This document shows positions 16,212 through 24,330 of a stretch of 34,354 nt of DNA, one piece after another. How positions within the stretch are numbered: position 1 is the stretch's first letter; the number at the start of each line of letters is the position of its first letter. The notes below the pieces were generated by a model, which ran no database searches, had not been told where the DNA came from, and saw only the letters and a program-made list of their open reading frames with translations. The position numbers and the translations under genes were made by a program. This DNA is from Sulfurimonas sp. UBA6014 (GTDB lineage Bacteria; Campylobacterota; Campylobacteria; Campylobacterales; Sulfurimonadaceae), in the NCBI GenBank assembly GCA_002428085.1, contig DJAA01000002.1:56286-90639 (forward strand), given 5' to 3'.

Positions 16212-18146
16212 TTAAAAAGAGTTTTGAATAAGTTCATCCAAGGCATTTACATTCTCTGTATTTGCAAAACAGCTTTTATCTCCACAAACCATAAAATTTC
16301 TATCCTCACTCTGTTTAAGTTGTATAAAAGGGTACTTCAAAGAAGCCAACTCAAAAGAGTTTGATTGTAAATTATCTCCATTTGATTTTATAACTCGCTC
16401 ACCCTTGAGGTAACGTAACATCTCTTGAAGTAAATACGGAGAATAAATAGGTCTTCTCCCTAAATCATAGGAGTTGTACTCAAGTGTTTTAAAAGCAAAA
16501 TGGGTGTACTTTTCATCTTCGAGCAAAGACCCAAGAGAGAGCAAAACATCCACCATGATACTCACAGGACTTGTATACGTATTGTCTGCTGTGTCGGCTT
16601 TTGTCACAAATTCACCTGTACTGAAATGCCAATCCCCTTTATGATAAAACTCCTCCAATGCTTTGTTTGCAAGGCGTTGCGCATGGATGAGATAATTCTC
16701 CTCTTGTGTAAATTTATACGCACTGAGGAGTGCTTTTGAGAGAAATGCGTAGTCCTCTAAAAAGGCTTCAATTTTTGGTGTTTTATGGATAAGTGTTGTG
16801 TGAAAAAGGGTATTGTTGCTATACATTGTCTCAAGAAGTGCATCTAAACTTTTTATGGCTCTGTGGGTGTATTTGGCATCAATCGACCCCAACGTAAAAA
16901 GGGCATTTATCATCATGCTAGACCATGAAGTCTGGATTTTTTTGTCTATAAATGGATAGGCTCGTGTTTTTCTAAGCCCTTGAAGCAAAATTTTTACCGC
17001 TTCAAAATACGCAGGTTTTTCTCCACTCTCAAATCTGATGATGTTTTTCCCCTCAAAATTGCCATGATGTGTAACTTGCATCTCCTCCATCATGTGCTCG
17101 ATGTTTTTGTACCCATGACGCGCCAAAACTTCATACACTTCCTCGTATGTGTAGATAAAATAAGTCCCCTCTTCCCCCTCAGAATCAGCGTCACTTGCGG
17201 AATAAAAGAGCGCCTCTTCACTCATAAAGTCATGCCAAAAATCTGCAATCTCTTTTGCTGTATCTAAAAAGCTCTCCTCTTGATACATAAGATACGTTTG
17301 CGCATACAACTCACAAAGCAGAGCGTTATCATAAAGCATCTTTTCAAAGTGAGGAACTTTCCATACATTATCGACACTGTAGCGGCAAAAACCGCCATCA
17401 ACCAAATCATACATTCCCCCTTTTTTCATAGATTTGAGGGTATGCAAAATCATGGCTTTAGCTGATGTGTCTTGGTAGAGTCTCTCGATACTCAAGAGTG
17501 CATTCAAGGTACTTGCATGGGGAAACTTTGGGGCTACTGAAAAGCCACCCTCTTTTGGCTCGTAGTTGTTTTTTGCCTGCAACATAAAGTTTTTCACAAA
17601 CTCTTCTTTCAAAATACTCGCCTCTTTTGGCTGTTCATGATGGTTTAAAAAAGCACTTATTTCATCTGCATTTTGAAAAAGTTTTGGATCATTTTCTTTC
17701 ACTTTTGCGGCGATAATAGTCGTGAGTTGTTTAAAACCCATCCCTTCAACATTTGCCATGCGAGGTTCAGGCGGTATATAGGTTCCTGCAAAAAATGGCT
17801 TATTCTGGGGTGTGCAAAAAATAGAAGTGGGCCAACCACCAGAGCGACGGTTAAGGAGCATATGCACCTCTTGGTAATGTTTGTCGATATCAGGTCTCTC
17901 TTCGCGGTCAACTTTTATACAGACAAAACTCTCATTTAAAATAGCGGCACACTCTTGATTTTCAAAAACAGTCTCCTCCATCACGTGGCACCAATGGCAT
18001 GAGCTATATCCGATACTGATAAAAATAGCTTTATTTTCTGCTTTTGCCTTAGTAAACGCCTCTTCACCCCAAGCAAACCAATCGACGGGATTGTCTTTGT
18101 GTTGTTGTAAGTAAGGACTATCTTCCATAGCCAATCTGTTTGACAT
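16212..18146 (-). CDS. DUF255 / YyaL-type thioredoxin-domain protein
   Basis: A 644-residue protein with an N-terminal thioredoxin-like domain: NRLAMEDSPYLQQHKDNPVDW, then YSSCHWCHVMEE with Cys50 and Cys53, and KVDREERPDID. It is followed by a long (alpha/alpha)6-barrel-like region (about 180-620) similar to glycoside-hydrolase and cellobiose epimerase folds (GGFSVAPKFPHAS, DLVDGGFCRYSVDNVWKVPHFEKMLYDN). This is the SPATA20/YyaL family, whose biochemical role is unsettled. AAGGA lies 6 nt before ATG 18146; an in-frame ATG two codons upstream is too close to that site. No signal peptide. It lies between PPK2 and the MFS gene, separated from the MFS gene by a hairpin. Confidence 0.92.
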   Translation of the reverse strand: MSNRLAMEDSPYLQQHKDNPVDWFAWGEEAFTKAKAENKAIFISIGYSSCHWCHVMEETVFENQECAAILNESFVCIKVDREERPDIDKHYQEVHMLLNRRSGGWPTSIFCTPQNKPFFAGTYIPPEPRMANVEGMGFKQLTTIIAAKVKENDPKLFQNADEISAFLNHHEQPKEASILKEEFVKNFMLQAKNNYEPKEGGFSVAPKFPHASTLNALLSIERLYQDTSAKAMILHTLKSMKKGGMYDLVDGGFCRYSVDNVWKVPHFEKMLYDNALLCELYAQTYLMYQEESFLDTAKEIADFWHDFMSEEALFYSASDADSEGEEGTYFIYTYEEVYEVLARHGYKNIEHMMEEMQVTHHGNFEGKNIIRFESGEKPAYFEAVKILLQGLRKTRAYPFIDKKIQTSWSSMMINALFTLGSIDAKYTHRAIKSLDALLETMYSNNTLFHTTLIHKTPKIEAFLEDYAFLSKALLSAYKFTQEENYLIHAQRLANKALEEFYHKGDWHFSTGEFVTKADTADNTYTSPVSIMVDVLLSLGSLLEDEKYTHFAFKTLEYNSYDLGRRPIYSPYLLQEMLRYLKGERVIKSNGDNLQSNSFELASLKYPFIQLKQSEDRNFMVCGDKSCFANTENVNALDELIQNSF

Positions 18147-18205
18147 ATTCATTCCTTGATTATTTTATTGGACTTAAGAGTAAGCAAATGTTGATAAGAA
18201 AGGAC

Positions 18206-18240
18206 TTAAGCTAAAAATGACTTTGCAGAATTTAGCTTAA
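18206..18240 (-). terminator. Terminator-like hairpin after the MFS gene
   Basis: A 10-bp inverted repeat, TTAAGCTAAA (18206-18215) / TTTAGCTTAA (18231-18240), with a 15-nt loop. On the minus strand it is followed by a pyrimidine-rich stretch (GTCCTTTCTTATC). It separates the MFS gene from the DUF255 gene. Confidence 0.55.
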
Positions 18241-18248
18241 AATCAATC

Positions 18249-19469
18249 CTAAAGGGGGTTGCTCTTGAGTTTAAAGCTTAGAAAAAGCCCAAGTGCTAGG
18301 AGTCCGATACTGAGGCTGTAGATAAGGGTGTAGCTCTGGAAATATTTTAGTAAAACGCCTCCGAGGATAGGGAAAAAAAGTCCAAATGAAGTGATATTTG
18401 TTTGTAGCGCAGTGTATGTTGGGCGTTTATCTTCAGGTGCTATCTCTATAACTAAATTCATCCCGCTAATGTTAAGTCCATCAAGCCCAATACCAAAGAG
18501 GAAAAATATAAGTGCATACATGGAAACATTTGTTGCAAACAAAGCAACAACAAAAGCTAAAATCATAAAAATAAAACTCACTGAGAGCATTTTTTCATAA
18601 TTATGAATTTTTCGCCACAATAGCGTGCTTCCAACAATACTTCCCAACATTTGAACAGTGATAAAACCCCCAAGTATCCACCCTGTAAGAGGAAAGAGAT
18701 TTTTGGCGTTTAAGATGACAAAGGGCATCGCCAAATAGTAGCTAAAACTTAAAAAAATCACTAAAATCTGGGCTTGAAGTCTTTTGTCTTGTTGTAAAAG
18801 TTTCAAAGAATTTTCTATAAAAAGCTTGAAGTTTTTTTCTTTGAGTGAAACATTTTCTTTGGCTGGCTCGTCAACAGTTATAAAAACAACAAAACCAATA
18901 GCCATCAAAAAACTGCTCACCATGAAGAGATACGCATAATTCTGCGGTGCTTCAAAATTTGTGAGAACATAGCCTGTTATGGCACCGCTGATGATAGAAG
19001 CAATCGAGCCTGCGACATTACGGTTTGCCATAGTTTTGCCACGATATTTTTTAGAAAAAAGTTTTGCCTGAAGCTCTTTAAAATAAATAGTACCAAAACC
19101 CGCAGTAAAAGAGAAGAAAAAAAGCCCCAAGCCTATGAAAAAAAGGGTCAAAGGTTTGTTGCTATCGCCGATAAAGTAGATGCTTAAACCGATAAGAAGC
19201 CAAGAAAACCATCGAAAGAAAAACACTTTTGCAACATAAGGGAGAACTCTTTTGTAGGCTTGCGCATGAAAGGCAGCGTAAAGCTGTATAACAATAGCGC
19301 CTCCTCGAAGCAAAGAGACAAAAATGCCCACCATTATCACACTGTCACTAAAATGGGCAACGATAAGCGGCAAAACAGTTGAGGGCTCAGCTATAGTAAT
19401 AGCGAGTGCAAGGAAAAAAGCATGCGTAACATTTTTATAGTTATTTTTTGGGTTGTCTATTTTGTACAA
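18249..19469 (-). CDS. Major facilitator superfamily transporter, substrate unknown
   Basis: An integral membrane protein of about 406 residues with roughly twelve spans. A central cytoplasmic loop (about residues 185-205, PAKENVSLKEKNFKLF) separates two six-span halves, and an early RGKTMANRNVAG resembles the MFS loop motif. I placed the start at TTG 19469, which has AGGA 6 nt upstream and begins MYKIDNPKNNYKN just before the first span. ATGs further upstream (19529, 19568) fall inside the promoter and operator region described below and would add a non-hydrophobic 33-residue tail. It is divergent from the MBL-fold gene, with which it shares control sequences. Substrate is unknown; export of a toxic compound is plausible. 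Confidence 0.8.
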   Translation of the reverse strand: MYKIDNPKNNYKNVTHAFFLALAITIAEPSTVLPLIVAHFSDSVIMVGIFVSLLRGGAIVIQLYAAFHAQAYKRVLPYVAKVFFFRWFSWLLIGLSIYFIGDSNKPLTLFFIGLGLFFFSFTAGFGTIYFKELQAKLFSKKYRGKTMANRNVAGSIASIISGAITGYVLTNFEAPQNYAYLFMVSSFLMAIGFVVFITVDEPAKENVSLKEKNFKLFIENSLKLLQQDKRLQAQILVIFLSFSYYLAMPFVILNAKNLFPLTGWILGGFITVQMLGSIVGSTLLWRKIHNYEKMLSVSFIFMILAFVVALFATNVSMYALIFFLFGIGLDGLNISGMNLVIEIAPEDKRPTYTALQTNITSFGLFFPILGGVLLKYFQSYTLIYSLSIGLLALGLFLSFKLKSNPL

Positions 19470-19492
19470 CTGTGTTCCTGTATGAAAATAGA

Positions 19493-19508
19493 TACGACTA
19501 AAGTCGTA
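19493..19508. promoter_or_regulatory. Perfect 16-bp palindrome at the MFS transcription start
   Basis: TACGACT-AA-AGTCGTA is a perfect 7+2+7 inverted repeat. It begins just downstream of the predicted minus-strand transcription start (about 19509). Either an operator that blocks the MFS promoter or a 5' hairpin in the leader. Confidence 0.55.
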
Positions 19509-19515
19509 CTTCCGA

Positions 19516-19544
19516 ATGGTAACGAACATATGTCCATTAGTCAA
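19516..19544 (-). promoter_or_regulatory. Promoter of the MFS gene with an ACATATGT element in its spacer
   Basis: Minus-strand TTGACT (19539-19544), 17-bp spacer, TACCAT (19516-19521). The spacer contains GAACATATGT (plus 19524-19533), whose core ACATATGT is palindromic. A bound protein there would occlude RNA polymerase. Confidence 0.6.
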
Positions 19545-19549
19545 GTTTA

Positions 19550-19591
19550 TTGACATTGGAAAAAACATCTGCCATAATTATGAACATATGT
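19550..19591 (+). promoter_or_regulatory. Promoter of the MBL-fold gene with a second ACATATGT element at the start site
   Basis: TTGACA (19550-19555), 17-bp spacer, CATAAT (19573-19578). The predicted start (about 19585) lies within GAACATATGT (19582-19591), an exact second copy of the element in the MFS promoter, 58 bp away. ArsR/SmtB-type operators often contain TGAACA-like half sites, so a metal or stress repressor is a reasonable guess. Confidence 0.65.
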
Positions 19592-19623
19592 GCAAATAGA
19601 TGCAATAAGAGAAGGGAGAAAAA

Positions 19624-20322
19624 ATGATAAAAATAGTTTTTGACAACAATAATTGTAGTTCTAAACAACATTGTTTATGGGGTTTTAGTGCTTATTTTGA
19701 GGAGTATAAACTTCTTTTGGACACAGGTAGTAATGGAAGAGTTTTACTCAAAAACTTACAAGCAGCAAACGTTGATGTCAAAGCAATGCAATATATTTTT
19801 ATAACCCATGCGCATTGGGATCACATAGGCGGATTAGACTCCATTTTGGAGCTCAACCCAAACCTCACACTTTTTGTCCCCTGCAGTCTCTCAAAACATC
19901 TTATAAGTGATTTGCAAACCCTAGCAAAAGAGGTGGTTGTCATCACCAAAGCGCAAAAACTTTTTGGCACTCTTTACACAACAGGACTCTTAGGCGAGGA
20001 AACTCCTGAGCAGTCGCTTATCATCGATGAGAGCCTCCCTAAACTTATAACAGGTTGCGGACATTTCGGTGTGGCAAACATTACCGCTGTGGCAGAAAAA
20101 ATTATAGGCAAACCTATAAAATACCTCCTCGGCGGTTTTCATTTGTTACGCAGCAGCCATGATGAAATACAAGAGTCCATAACCGCACTGCAAAATCTTG
20201 GAGTCGAGTATGTTCTTCCAACCCACTGCAGCGGAGAAAAAGCGATACAAATGTATAAAACCGCTTTTAAAGAACACTGCTTTCAAGGCGGCGTTTCGCA
20301 AACAGTTGATACAGAAAAATAG
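19624..20322 (+). CDS. Metallo-beta-lactamase-fold hydrolase
   Basis: A 232-residue protein with LLDTGSNG (31-38) and the metal motif THAHWDH (61-67), then CGHFG (His147) and a late PTHCSG supplying further ligands. This is the MBL-fold subgroup often annotated as 7,8-dihydropterin-6-methyl-4-(beta-D-ribofuranosyl)-aminobenzene 5'-phosphate synthase-like, a label that says little about true activity. AAGGGAG precedes the ATG. No signal peptide, so it is cytosolic. It shares a control region with the divergent MFS transporter; the two may act together on one small molecule (modify and export). Confidence 0.88.
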   Translation: MIKIVFDNNNCSSKQHCLWGFSAYFEEYKLLLDTGSNGRVLLKNLQAANVDVKAMQYIFITHAHWDHIGGLDSILELNPNLTLFVPCSLSKHLISDLQTLAKEVVVITKAQKLFGTLYTTGLLGEETPEQSLIIDESLPKLITGCGHFGVANITAVAEKIIGKPIKYLLGGFHLLRSSHDEIQESITALQNLGVEYVLPTHCSGEKAIQMYKTAFKEHCFQGGVSQTVDTEK

Positions 20323-20380
20323 TGGTACTTTTTATGCTTTAAGTCAAAAGAAATCCCATAAATTTTCAGGAGAGCTTCCA

Positions 20381-20725
20381 ATGAGCAAAGCACCAAAAAA
20401 CACTATCCATAAAAAAATAGACTATTTCGCCCTCTTGCAGGGGAAAAAACCTCAAACAAATTTTTTTAGCGCTAAAACATCATCACAAGTGAGTGAAGCT
20501 GTTGAAAATAGCGTGAAATCTATCATCGAGACACCCGCTATGAAAATCAGAAAAGCAGAAATTAACGCAGTCAAAGTTGAGCTTGAGCGATTACGTCACA
20601 TGAAAACATTAGAGGTACAAACAAAAAAATCGGTGCCAGTAACTCACATGGAGATGAAAAGGCATGCTGAGCTTCTTCATACCAAACAACTCTTAGCTGA
20701 AGCGTCTAAGGTAAAAGTTTACTAA
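20381..20725 (+). CDS. Small basic helical protein of unknown function
   Basis: A 114-residue protein. ATG 20381 has AGGAG about 8 nt upstream; the open frame extends further 5' but overlaps the MBL gene and lacks a site there. The sequence is rich in Lys and Ala, with no membrane span or cysteine. The C-terminal half (about 45-114, KIRKAEINAVKVELERLRHM onward) looks like long amphipathic helices or a coiled coil. No family recognised. It follows the MBL gene by 58 bp and is 70 bp before dsbD. The start of dsbD has its own -10. Confidence 0.7.
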   Translation: MSKAPKNTIHKKIDYFALLQGKKPQTNFFSAKTSSQVSEAVENSVKSIIETPAMKIRKAEINAVKVELERLRHMKTLEVQTKKSVPVTHMEMKRHAELLHTKQLLAEASKVKVY

Positions 20726-20761
20726 AAAATCATTCAAAGATATTTCTGTTTCATAATTGGT

Positions 20762-20767
20762 TATAAT
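20762..20767 (+). promoter_or_regulatory. -10 element for dsbD
   Basis: TATAAT 28 bp upstream of the dsbD start codon, in the gap after the small basic protein gene; no clear -35 box. Confidence 0.5.
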
Positions 20768-20795
20768 CCACCTAAATTACAAACAGGAAGTGCTC

Positions 20796-22556
20796 ATGAA
20801 GAACATTTTAATTTTTTTATTTTTCGTCTCAACTATTTTCGCCGCACCAAAATTTTTGATGCCCGAAGAAGCTTTTATCCCACAAGCCACACTTGATGAA
20901 AGTATGCAAATCAAAGCGAGTGTCACCATCGCAAAAGAGATTTATCTTTATGCAGACAAACTCACACTTGTAGTAAAAAATGGCGATGGCATTACGATTG
21001 GAAACATCGTCTCACCTGAGTCTGTTTTGCATCATGAAGAGATGGTTTACTTACAATCGCCTCAGTTTTTAGTTACTTTACAAAAAGAAGAGGGTGTGAG
21101 CGGTGTTAAAAATATAGAGTTTGAACTCTCCTACCAAGGGTGTTCGGAACAAGGTCTTTGTTATGAGCCTTTGAGCAAAGTTTATACGTTTGCCATTGAC
21201 ACATCAAAGTTATCTACCCCATCGCAAACAGCCATGAGCCAAAAAAATATAGTGAGCCAAAAAACTCCTCCAACAGAGCTCTCACAGACAGATTCTATAG
21301 CAAGTACGATTGTCTCAGGCAATGTAGCGATTATCGTTTTAACCTTTTTAGGTTTTGGATTTTTACTCGCACTCACCCCTTGTGTATTTCCAATGATACC
21401 TATTATCTCAGGACTTATTATCTCGCAAGGTGAAGGAATCACCACAAAACGAGCCTTTTTACTCTCTGTTGTTTATGTCCTCTCAATGGCGGTTGCTTAC
21501 ACTATCGCAGGAGTTTTAGCAGGTTTATTTGGCTCAAATTTACAAGCGGCCTTACAAACTCCTTGGGTTATTTACTCATTTGCGGGAGTTTTTGTAGCAC
21601 TTGCTTTGAGTATGTTTGGTTTTTATGAACTCAAACTCCCCAATTTTATCGTTGAAAAAGTGAGCGGTCCTACGAAAAGTTCAGGTGTTGCGGGTGTAGC
21701 TATCATGGGATTTTTATCGGCACTTATCGTGGGGCCTTGTGTCGCCGCTCCACTTGCAGGGGCGCTTGTGTATATCGGGCAAACAGGAGATGCACTCCTT
21801 GGCGGCATGGCTCTTTTTGCCATGAGTATCGGTATGGGGATTCCTCTTATTGCCGTGGGTGTCAGTGCTGGCAAGTTTATGCCAAAGCCTGGTGTATGGA
21901 TGACAATGGTTACCGCTTTATTTGGTGTCATGATGCTAGGTGTCGCGATTTGGATGCTTGAGCGTGTTGTGAATGCATCTCTCATTATGCTTCTATGGGC
22001 AATGCTTGGAATAAGCTCTGCTCTTTTCTTTGGAGCCTTTAAAGAGAACGTACAAATATTTATAAAAAGTATCGCTCTTATAGTATTTATCTACTCAGTT
22101 GCCCTTTTTATTGGTGTTTTAGGCGGCTCGCAAAGTATGACGAAACCGCTTGAATTTTTAAAACCCCAAGCGGGCTCATCACTCAAAGAAGCAGAGCATC
22201 TTCAATTTGCCAAAGTGACTTCCAACCAAGAGTTAGAGGCACTTTTAGCTCAAAATAAAGGTAAAAAAATCATGCTTGATTTTTATGCCGATTGGTGCAC
22301 GGCATGTAAAGAACTTGAAGAGGTAACTTTTTCAAATGCAGATGTTCAAGCAAAACTCAGTGAGTTTGTTTTAATTCAAGCAGACATTACAGCAAATGGT
22401 GAAGAAGAGAAAGCTTTGAGTAAAAAGTATGGAGTTTTTGGCCCGCCAGCACTTATTTTCTTTGATGAAAATGGTGAGGTCATGAGTGCAAAAACTATCG
22501 TAGGCTTTGTTCCTCCATCAGAGTTTATAGCACACTTAGATAAAATAGGTATATAA
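20796..22556 (+). CDS. dsbD: Thiol:disulfide interchange protein DsbD
   Basis: A 586-residue inner-membrane reductant conduit. A signal peptide (about 1-17) leads into the periplasmic alpha domain with the Cys pair Cys116/Cys122 (CSEQGLC). The eight-span beta domain has Cys196 (ALTPCVFPMIP) and Cys315 (GPCVAAP). The C-terminal gamma thioredoxin domain has WCTAC (Cys501/Cys504). All six functional cysteines are present. DsbD passes electrons from cytoplasmic thioredoxin to periplasmic partners, including cytochrome c maturation, consistent with the several cytochromes here. ATG 20796 has AGGAAG upstream; a frame extension of 13 codons upstream contains the -10 and is rejected. Confidence 0.96.
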   Translation: MKNILIFLFFVSTIFAAPKFLMPEEAFIPQATLDESMQIKASVTIAKEIYLYADKLTLVVKNGDGITIGNIVSPESVLHHEEMVYLQSPQFLVTLQKEEGVSGVKNIEFELSYQGCSEQGLCYEPLSKVYTFAIDTSKLSTPSQTAMSQKNIVSQKTPPTELSQTDSIASTIVSGNVAIIVLTFLGFGFLLALTPCVFPMIPIISGLIISQGEGITTKRAFLLSVVYVLSMAVAYTIAGVLAGLFGSNLQAALQTPWVIYSFAGVFVALALSMFGFYELKLPNFIVEKVSGPTKSSGVAGVAIMGFLSALIVGPCVAAPLAGALVYIGQTGDALLGGMALFAMSIGMGIPLIAVGVSAGKFMPKPGVWMTMVTALFGVMMLGVAIWMLERVVNASLIMLLWAMLGISSALFFGAFKENVQIFIKSIALIVFIYSVALFIGVLGGSQSMTKPLEFLKPQAGSSLKEAEHLQFAKVTSNQELEALLAQNKGKKIMLDFYADWCTACKELEEVTFSNADVQAKLSEFVLIQADITANGEEEKALSKKYGVFGPPALIFFDENGEVMSAKTIVGFVPPSEFIAHLDKIGI

Positions 22557-22586
22557 AATCACTCTATCGTCATTACAAAACACAAA

Positions 22587-22659
22587 TCTCGTCATTGTGA
22601 GGCACGAAGCAATCTACAAACTTCACATAGATTGCTTCGCTTTGCTCGCAATGACGAGA
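22587..22659. repeat. REP-like palindrome between convergent dsbD and lpxA-like genes
   Basis: A 73-bp imperfect inverted repeat. TCTCGTCATTGTGAGG ... GAAGCAATCTA on the left pairs with TAGATTGCTTCG ... CTCGCAATGACGAGA on the right. The GTCATTGCGAG/GAAGCAATC wording matches a palindromic intergenic element that I recall from many unrelated bacterial genomes. Placed between convergent genes, it can act as a bidirectional terminator. Copy number elsewhere in the genome cannot be seen from this window. Confidence 0.8.
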
Positions 22660-22687
22660 ATCCTTAACTGAATACTTTCATATCTTA

Positions 22688-23422
22688 TTACGCCATATTA
22701 CTAGTAGCAACAAAGGCGGCAAATCTTTTTACATACGCATTTTCATGCGTTGCGGCTATCTCTTTGGCGAGTTCTTTATCGACTGTATCGCCTAAAATCT
22801 TTTTAAAAATAGCCTTGATTTCTTCTATGTCATCTTTATTTTCAAGTCTTCGTCTGAGACCTATGACATTTAACCCTTTTATAGTTGCATGATTTCCCTC
22901 GACTAAAGTAAAAGGTGCCATATCTTGGTCAACATAAGAAGCGCCACCCACCATGACGCCTGTTCCAAGACGGACATTGGCTTCTATTGTACTCAAGCCT
23001 CCGATGATAACCCGCTCTTCACAGGTGACATTCTCATAAAGTCTTACAGCATTGGTGAGTATGCAATTCTCACCGAGCGTAACACCCGAGAGTAATTGTA
23101 CATATGCCATGACAAAGCTATTTGCGCCGATGATGATAGGTTTAGGATTTTCGTTTTCATCCTCTTGTGTACCGATTTGACAAAACTCTCTGACATGTGT
23201 TTTTGCACCGATTGTAATGTCTGAATATTCGTATCCTATAGAAGTAAAGCTGAAAATTTTGACATCTTCTGCCACCGTTACTCTCCCTTTTAAGATAACA
23301 TTGGACTCTAAAGTACATCCGCTTGCCAAACTCACATCTTTGCCAATATGGCAAAATGGACCGATAACTACACCCTGGGCTATTTTTGCACCCTCTTCGA
23401 TGACAACTGAATTATGAATCAT
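22688..23422 (-). CDS. LpxA-like acyltransferase lacking the catalytic histidine
   Basis: A 244-residue left-handed beta-helix protein made of hexapeptide repeats (about 1-180) with the LpxA C-terminal helical signature GNHATIKGLNVIGLRRR (176-192). Aligned by eye to E. coli LpxA, catalytic His125 becomes Ser112, His122 becomes Gln109, His144 becomes Asn131 and His160 becomes Glu147. Only the GNH histidine (His178) remains. VREFCQIGTQED (77-88) replaces the usual RESVTIHRGT. LpxA puts the first acyl chain on UDP-GlcNAc. In a gnnA-gnnB operon the substrate may be UDP-GlcNAc3N. The enzyme may use another base, act on another sugar, or be a regulatory paralogue. Its start overlaps the gnnA stop (TAATG). 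Confidence 0.75.
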   Translation of the reverse strand: MIHNSVVIEEGAKIAQGVVIGPFCHIGKDVSLASGCTLESNVILKGRVTVAEDVKIFSFTSIGYEYSDITIGAKTHVREFCQIGTQEDENENPKPIIIGANSFVMAYVQLLSGVTLGENCILTNAVRLYENVTCEERVIIGGLSTIEANVRLGTGVMVGGASYVDQDMAPFTLVEGNHATIKGLNVIGLRRRLENKDDIEEIKAIFKKILGDTVDKELAKEIAATHENAYVKRFAAFVATSNMA

Positions 23423-24330
23423 TATTTACTCGCTATTTCTAAGGTGATGATACTATCTGCAATCGAGGCAAGAGAGCCTCTTTCGCCTGTTTGTAAGTAG
23501 CTCATAAAAGCTTCAAGCTCATCTGCAAGAGCATTGCTTCTTGGGACAAAACAATTTTTGGTGCTATGAGAATTAGCATCTATATTGATACGTTGCGTTA
23601 AACTTTGTGTGAGTAAATCTGCTTCAAAATATTGTATTTGACCATTTGCACCTTCTCTGCAGGCAAGTGTGATACTTCGTTTTCTATACGGTGTCAGCCA
23701 GTTTGTTGTGATATCACCAATAACCTCACCTTCTAGCTCAAAGGCCAAAATAGCATTGTCTTCATGTGTTTTATGAATTTTTTGTGATTTAAACACAGCA
23801 CACCTGAGAATCTCTTTTTTGGTGATAAATCGGATAAGGTCGCTGTCATGAACAGAAAGGTCGGTTAAAATTCCTACATCGGCGATACGCTCAGGAAAAG
23901 CACCGCTTCGGGTGATGGAGATAGCTAAAATCTCTTGGTGACCTACCTCTTTTATGAGCGCTTTGACAACGGGATTAAAACGTTCAATATGCCCTACACA
24001 GCTTTTAAGATTTTTGGCTTCTATGAAAGCTAACATCTCTTTGGCATCTTCTACATTCGAAGCAGCAGGTTTTTCTATAAACAGATGAATACCGCGCTTA
24101 GCACACTCCAAAGCGGTTGCTTTGTGCAAAAAAGTAGGGGTCACTATCATGACCGCATCAGGATGAATTTCATCAAGCATCAGTTCAAGTGAAGTATAAA
24201 ACGGCTCTATAAAATTACCATTTTTTACAACATCACAAAGGGCGACAATGGTGACATTTTTCATATTTTTTAAAGTGTTGTAATGGTTTCTACCCATCGC
24301 CCCAAGACCTACAATTGCTACCTTGTGCAT
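23422..24330 (-). CDS. gnnA: Gfo/Idh/MocA oxidoreductase, probable UDP-GlcNAc 3-dehydrogenase GnnA
   Basis: A 302-residue protein with an N-terminal Rossmann motif VGLGAMGRNH (7-16), the family EKPAA (86-90) that holds the catalytic lysine, and a GHIERFNP segment before the C-terminal alpha/beta domain. GnnA oxidises the 3-hydroxyl of UDP-GlcNAc with NAD+ so that GnnB can aminate it. The identity rests mainly on context: it lies between a GnnB-like aminotransferase and an LpxA-like gene, downstream of lpxB, as described for Acidithiobacillus ferrooxidans, where gnnA and gnnB sit between lpxA and lpxB. Coupled to gnnB by TAATG. Confidence 0.82.
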   Translation of the reverse strand: MHKVAIVGLGAMGRNHYNTLKNMKNVTIVALCDVVKNGNFIEPFYTSLELMLDEIHPDAVMIVTPTFLHKATALECAKRGIHLFIEKPAASNVEDAKEMLAFIEAKNLKSCVGHIERFNPVVKALIKEVGHQEILAISITRSGAFPERIADVGILTDLSVHDSDLIRFITKKEILRCAVFKSQKIHKTHEDNAILAFELEGEVIGDITTNWLTPYRKRSITLACREGANGQIQYFEADLLTQSLTQRINIDANSHSTKNCFVPRSNALADELEAFMSYLQTGERGSLASIADSIITLEIASK

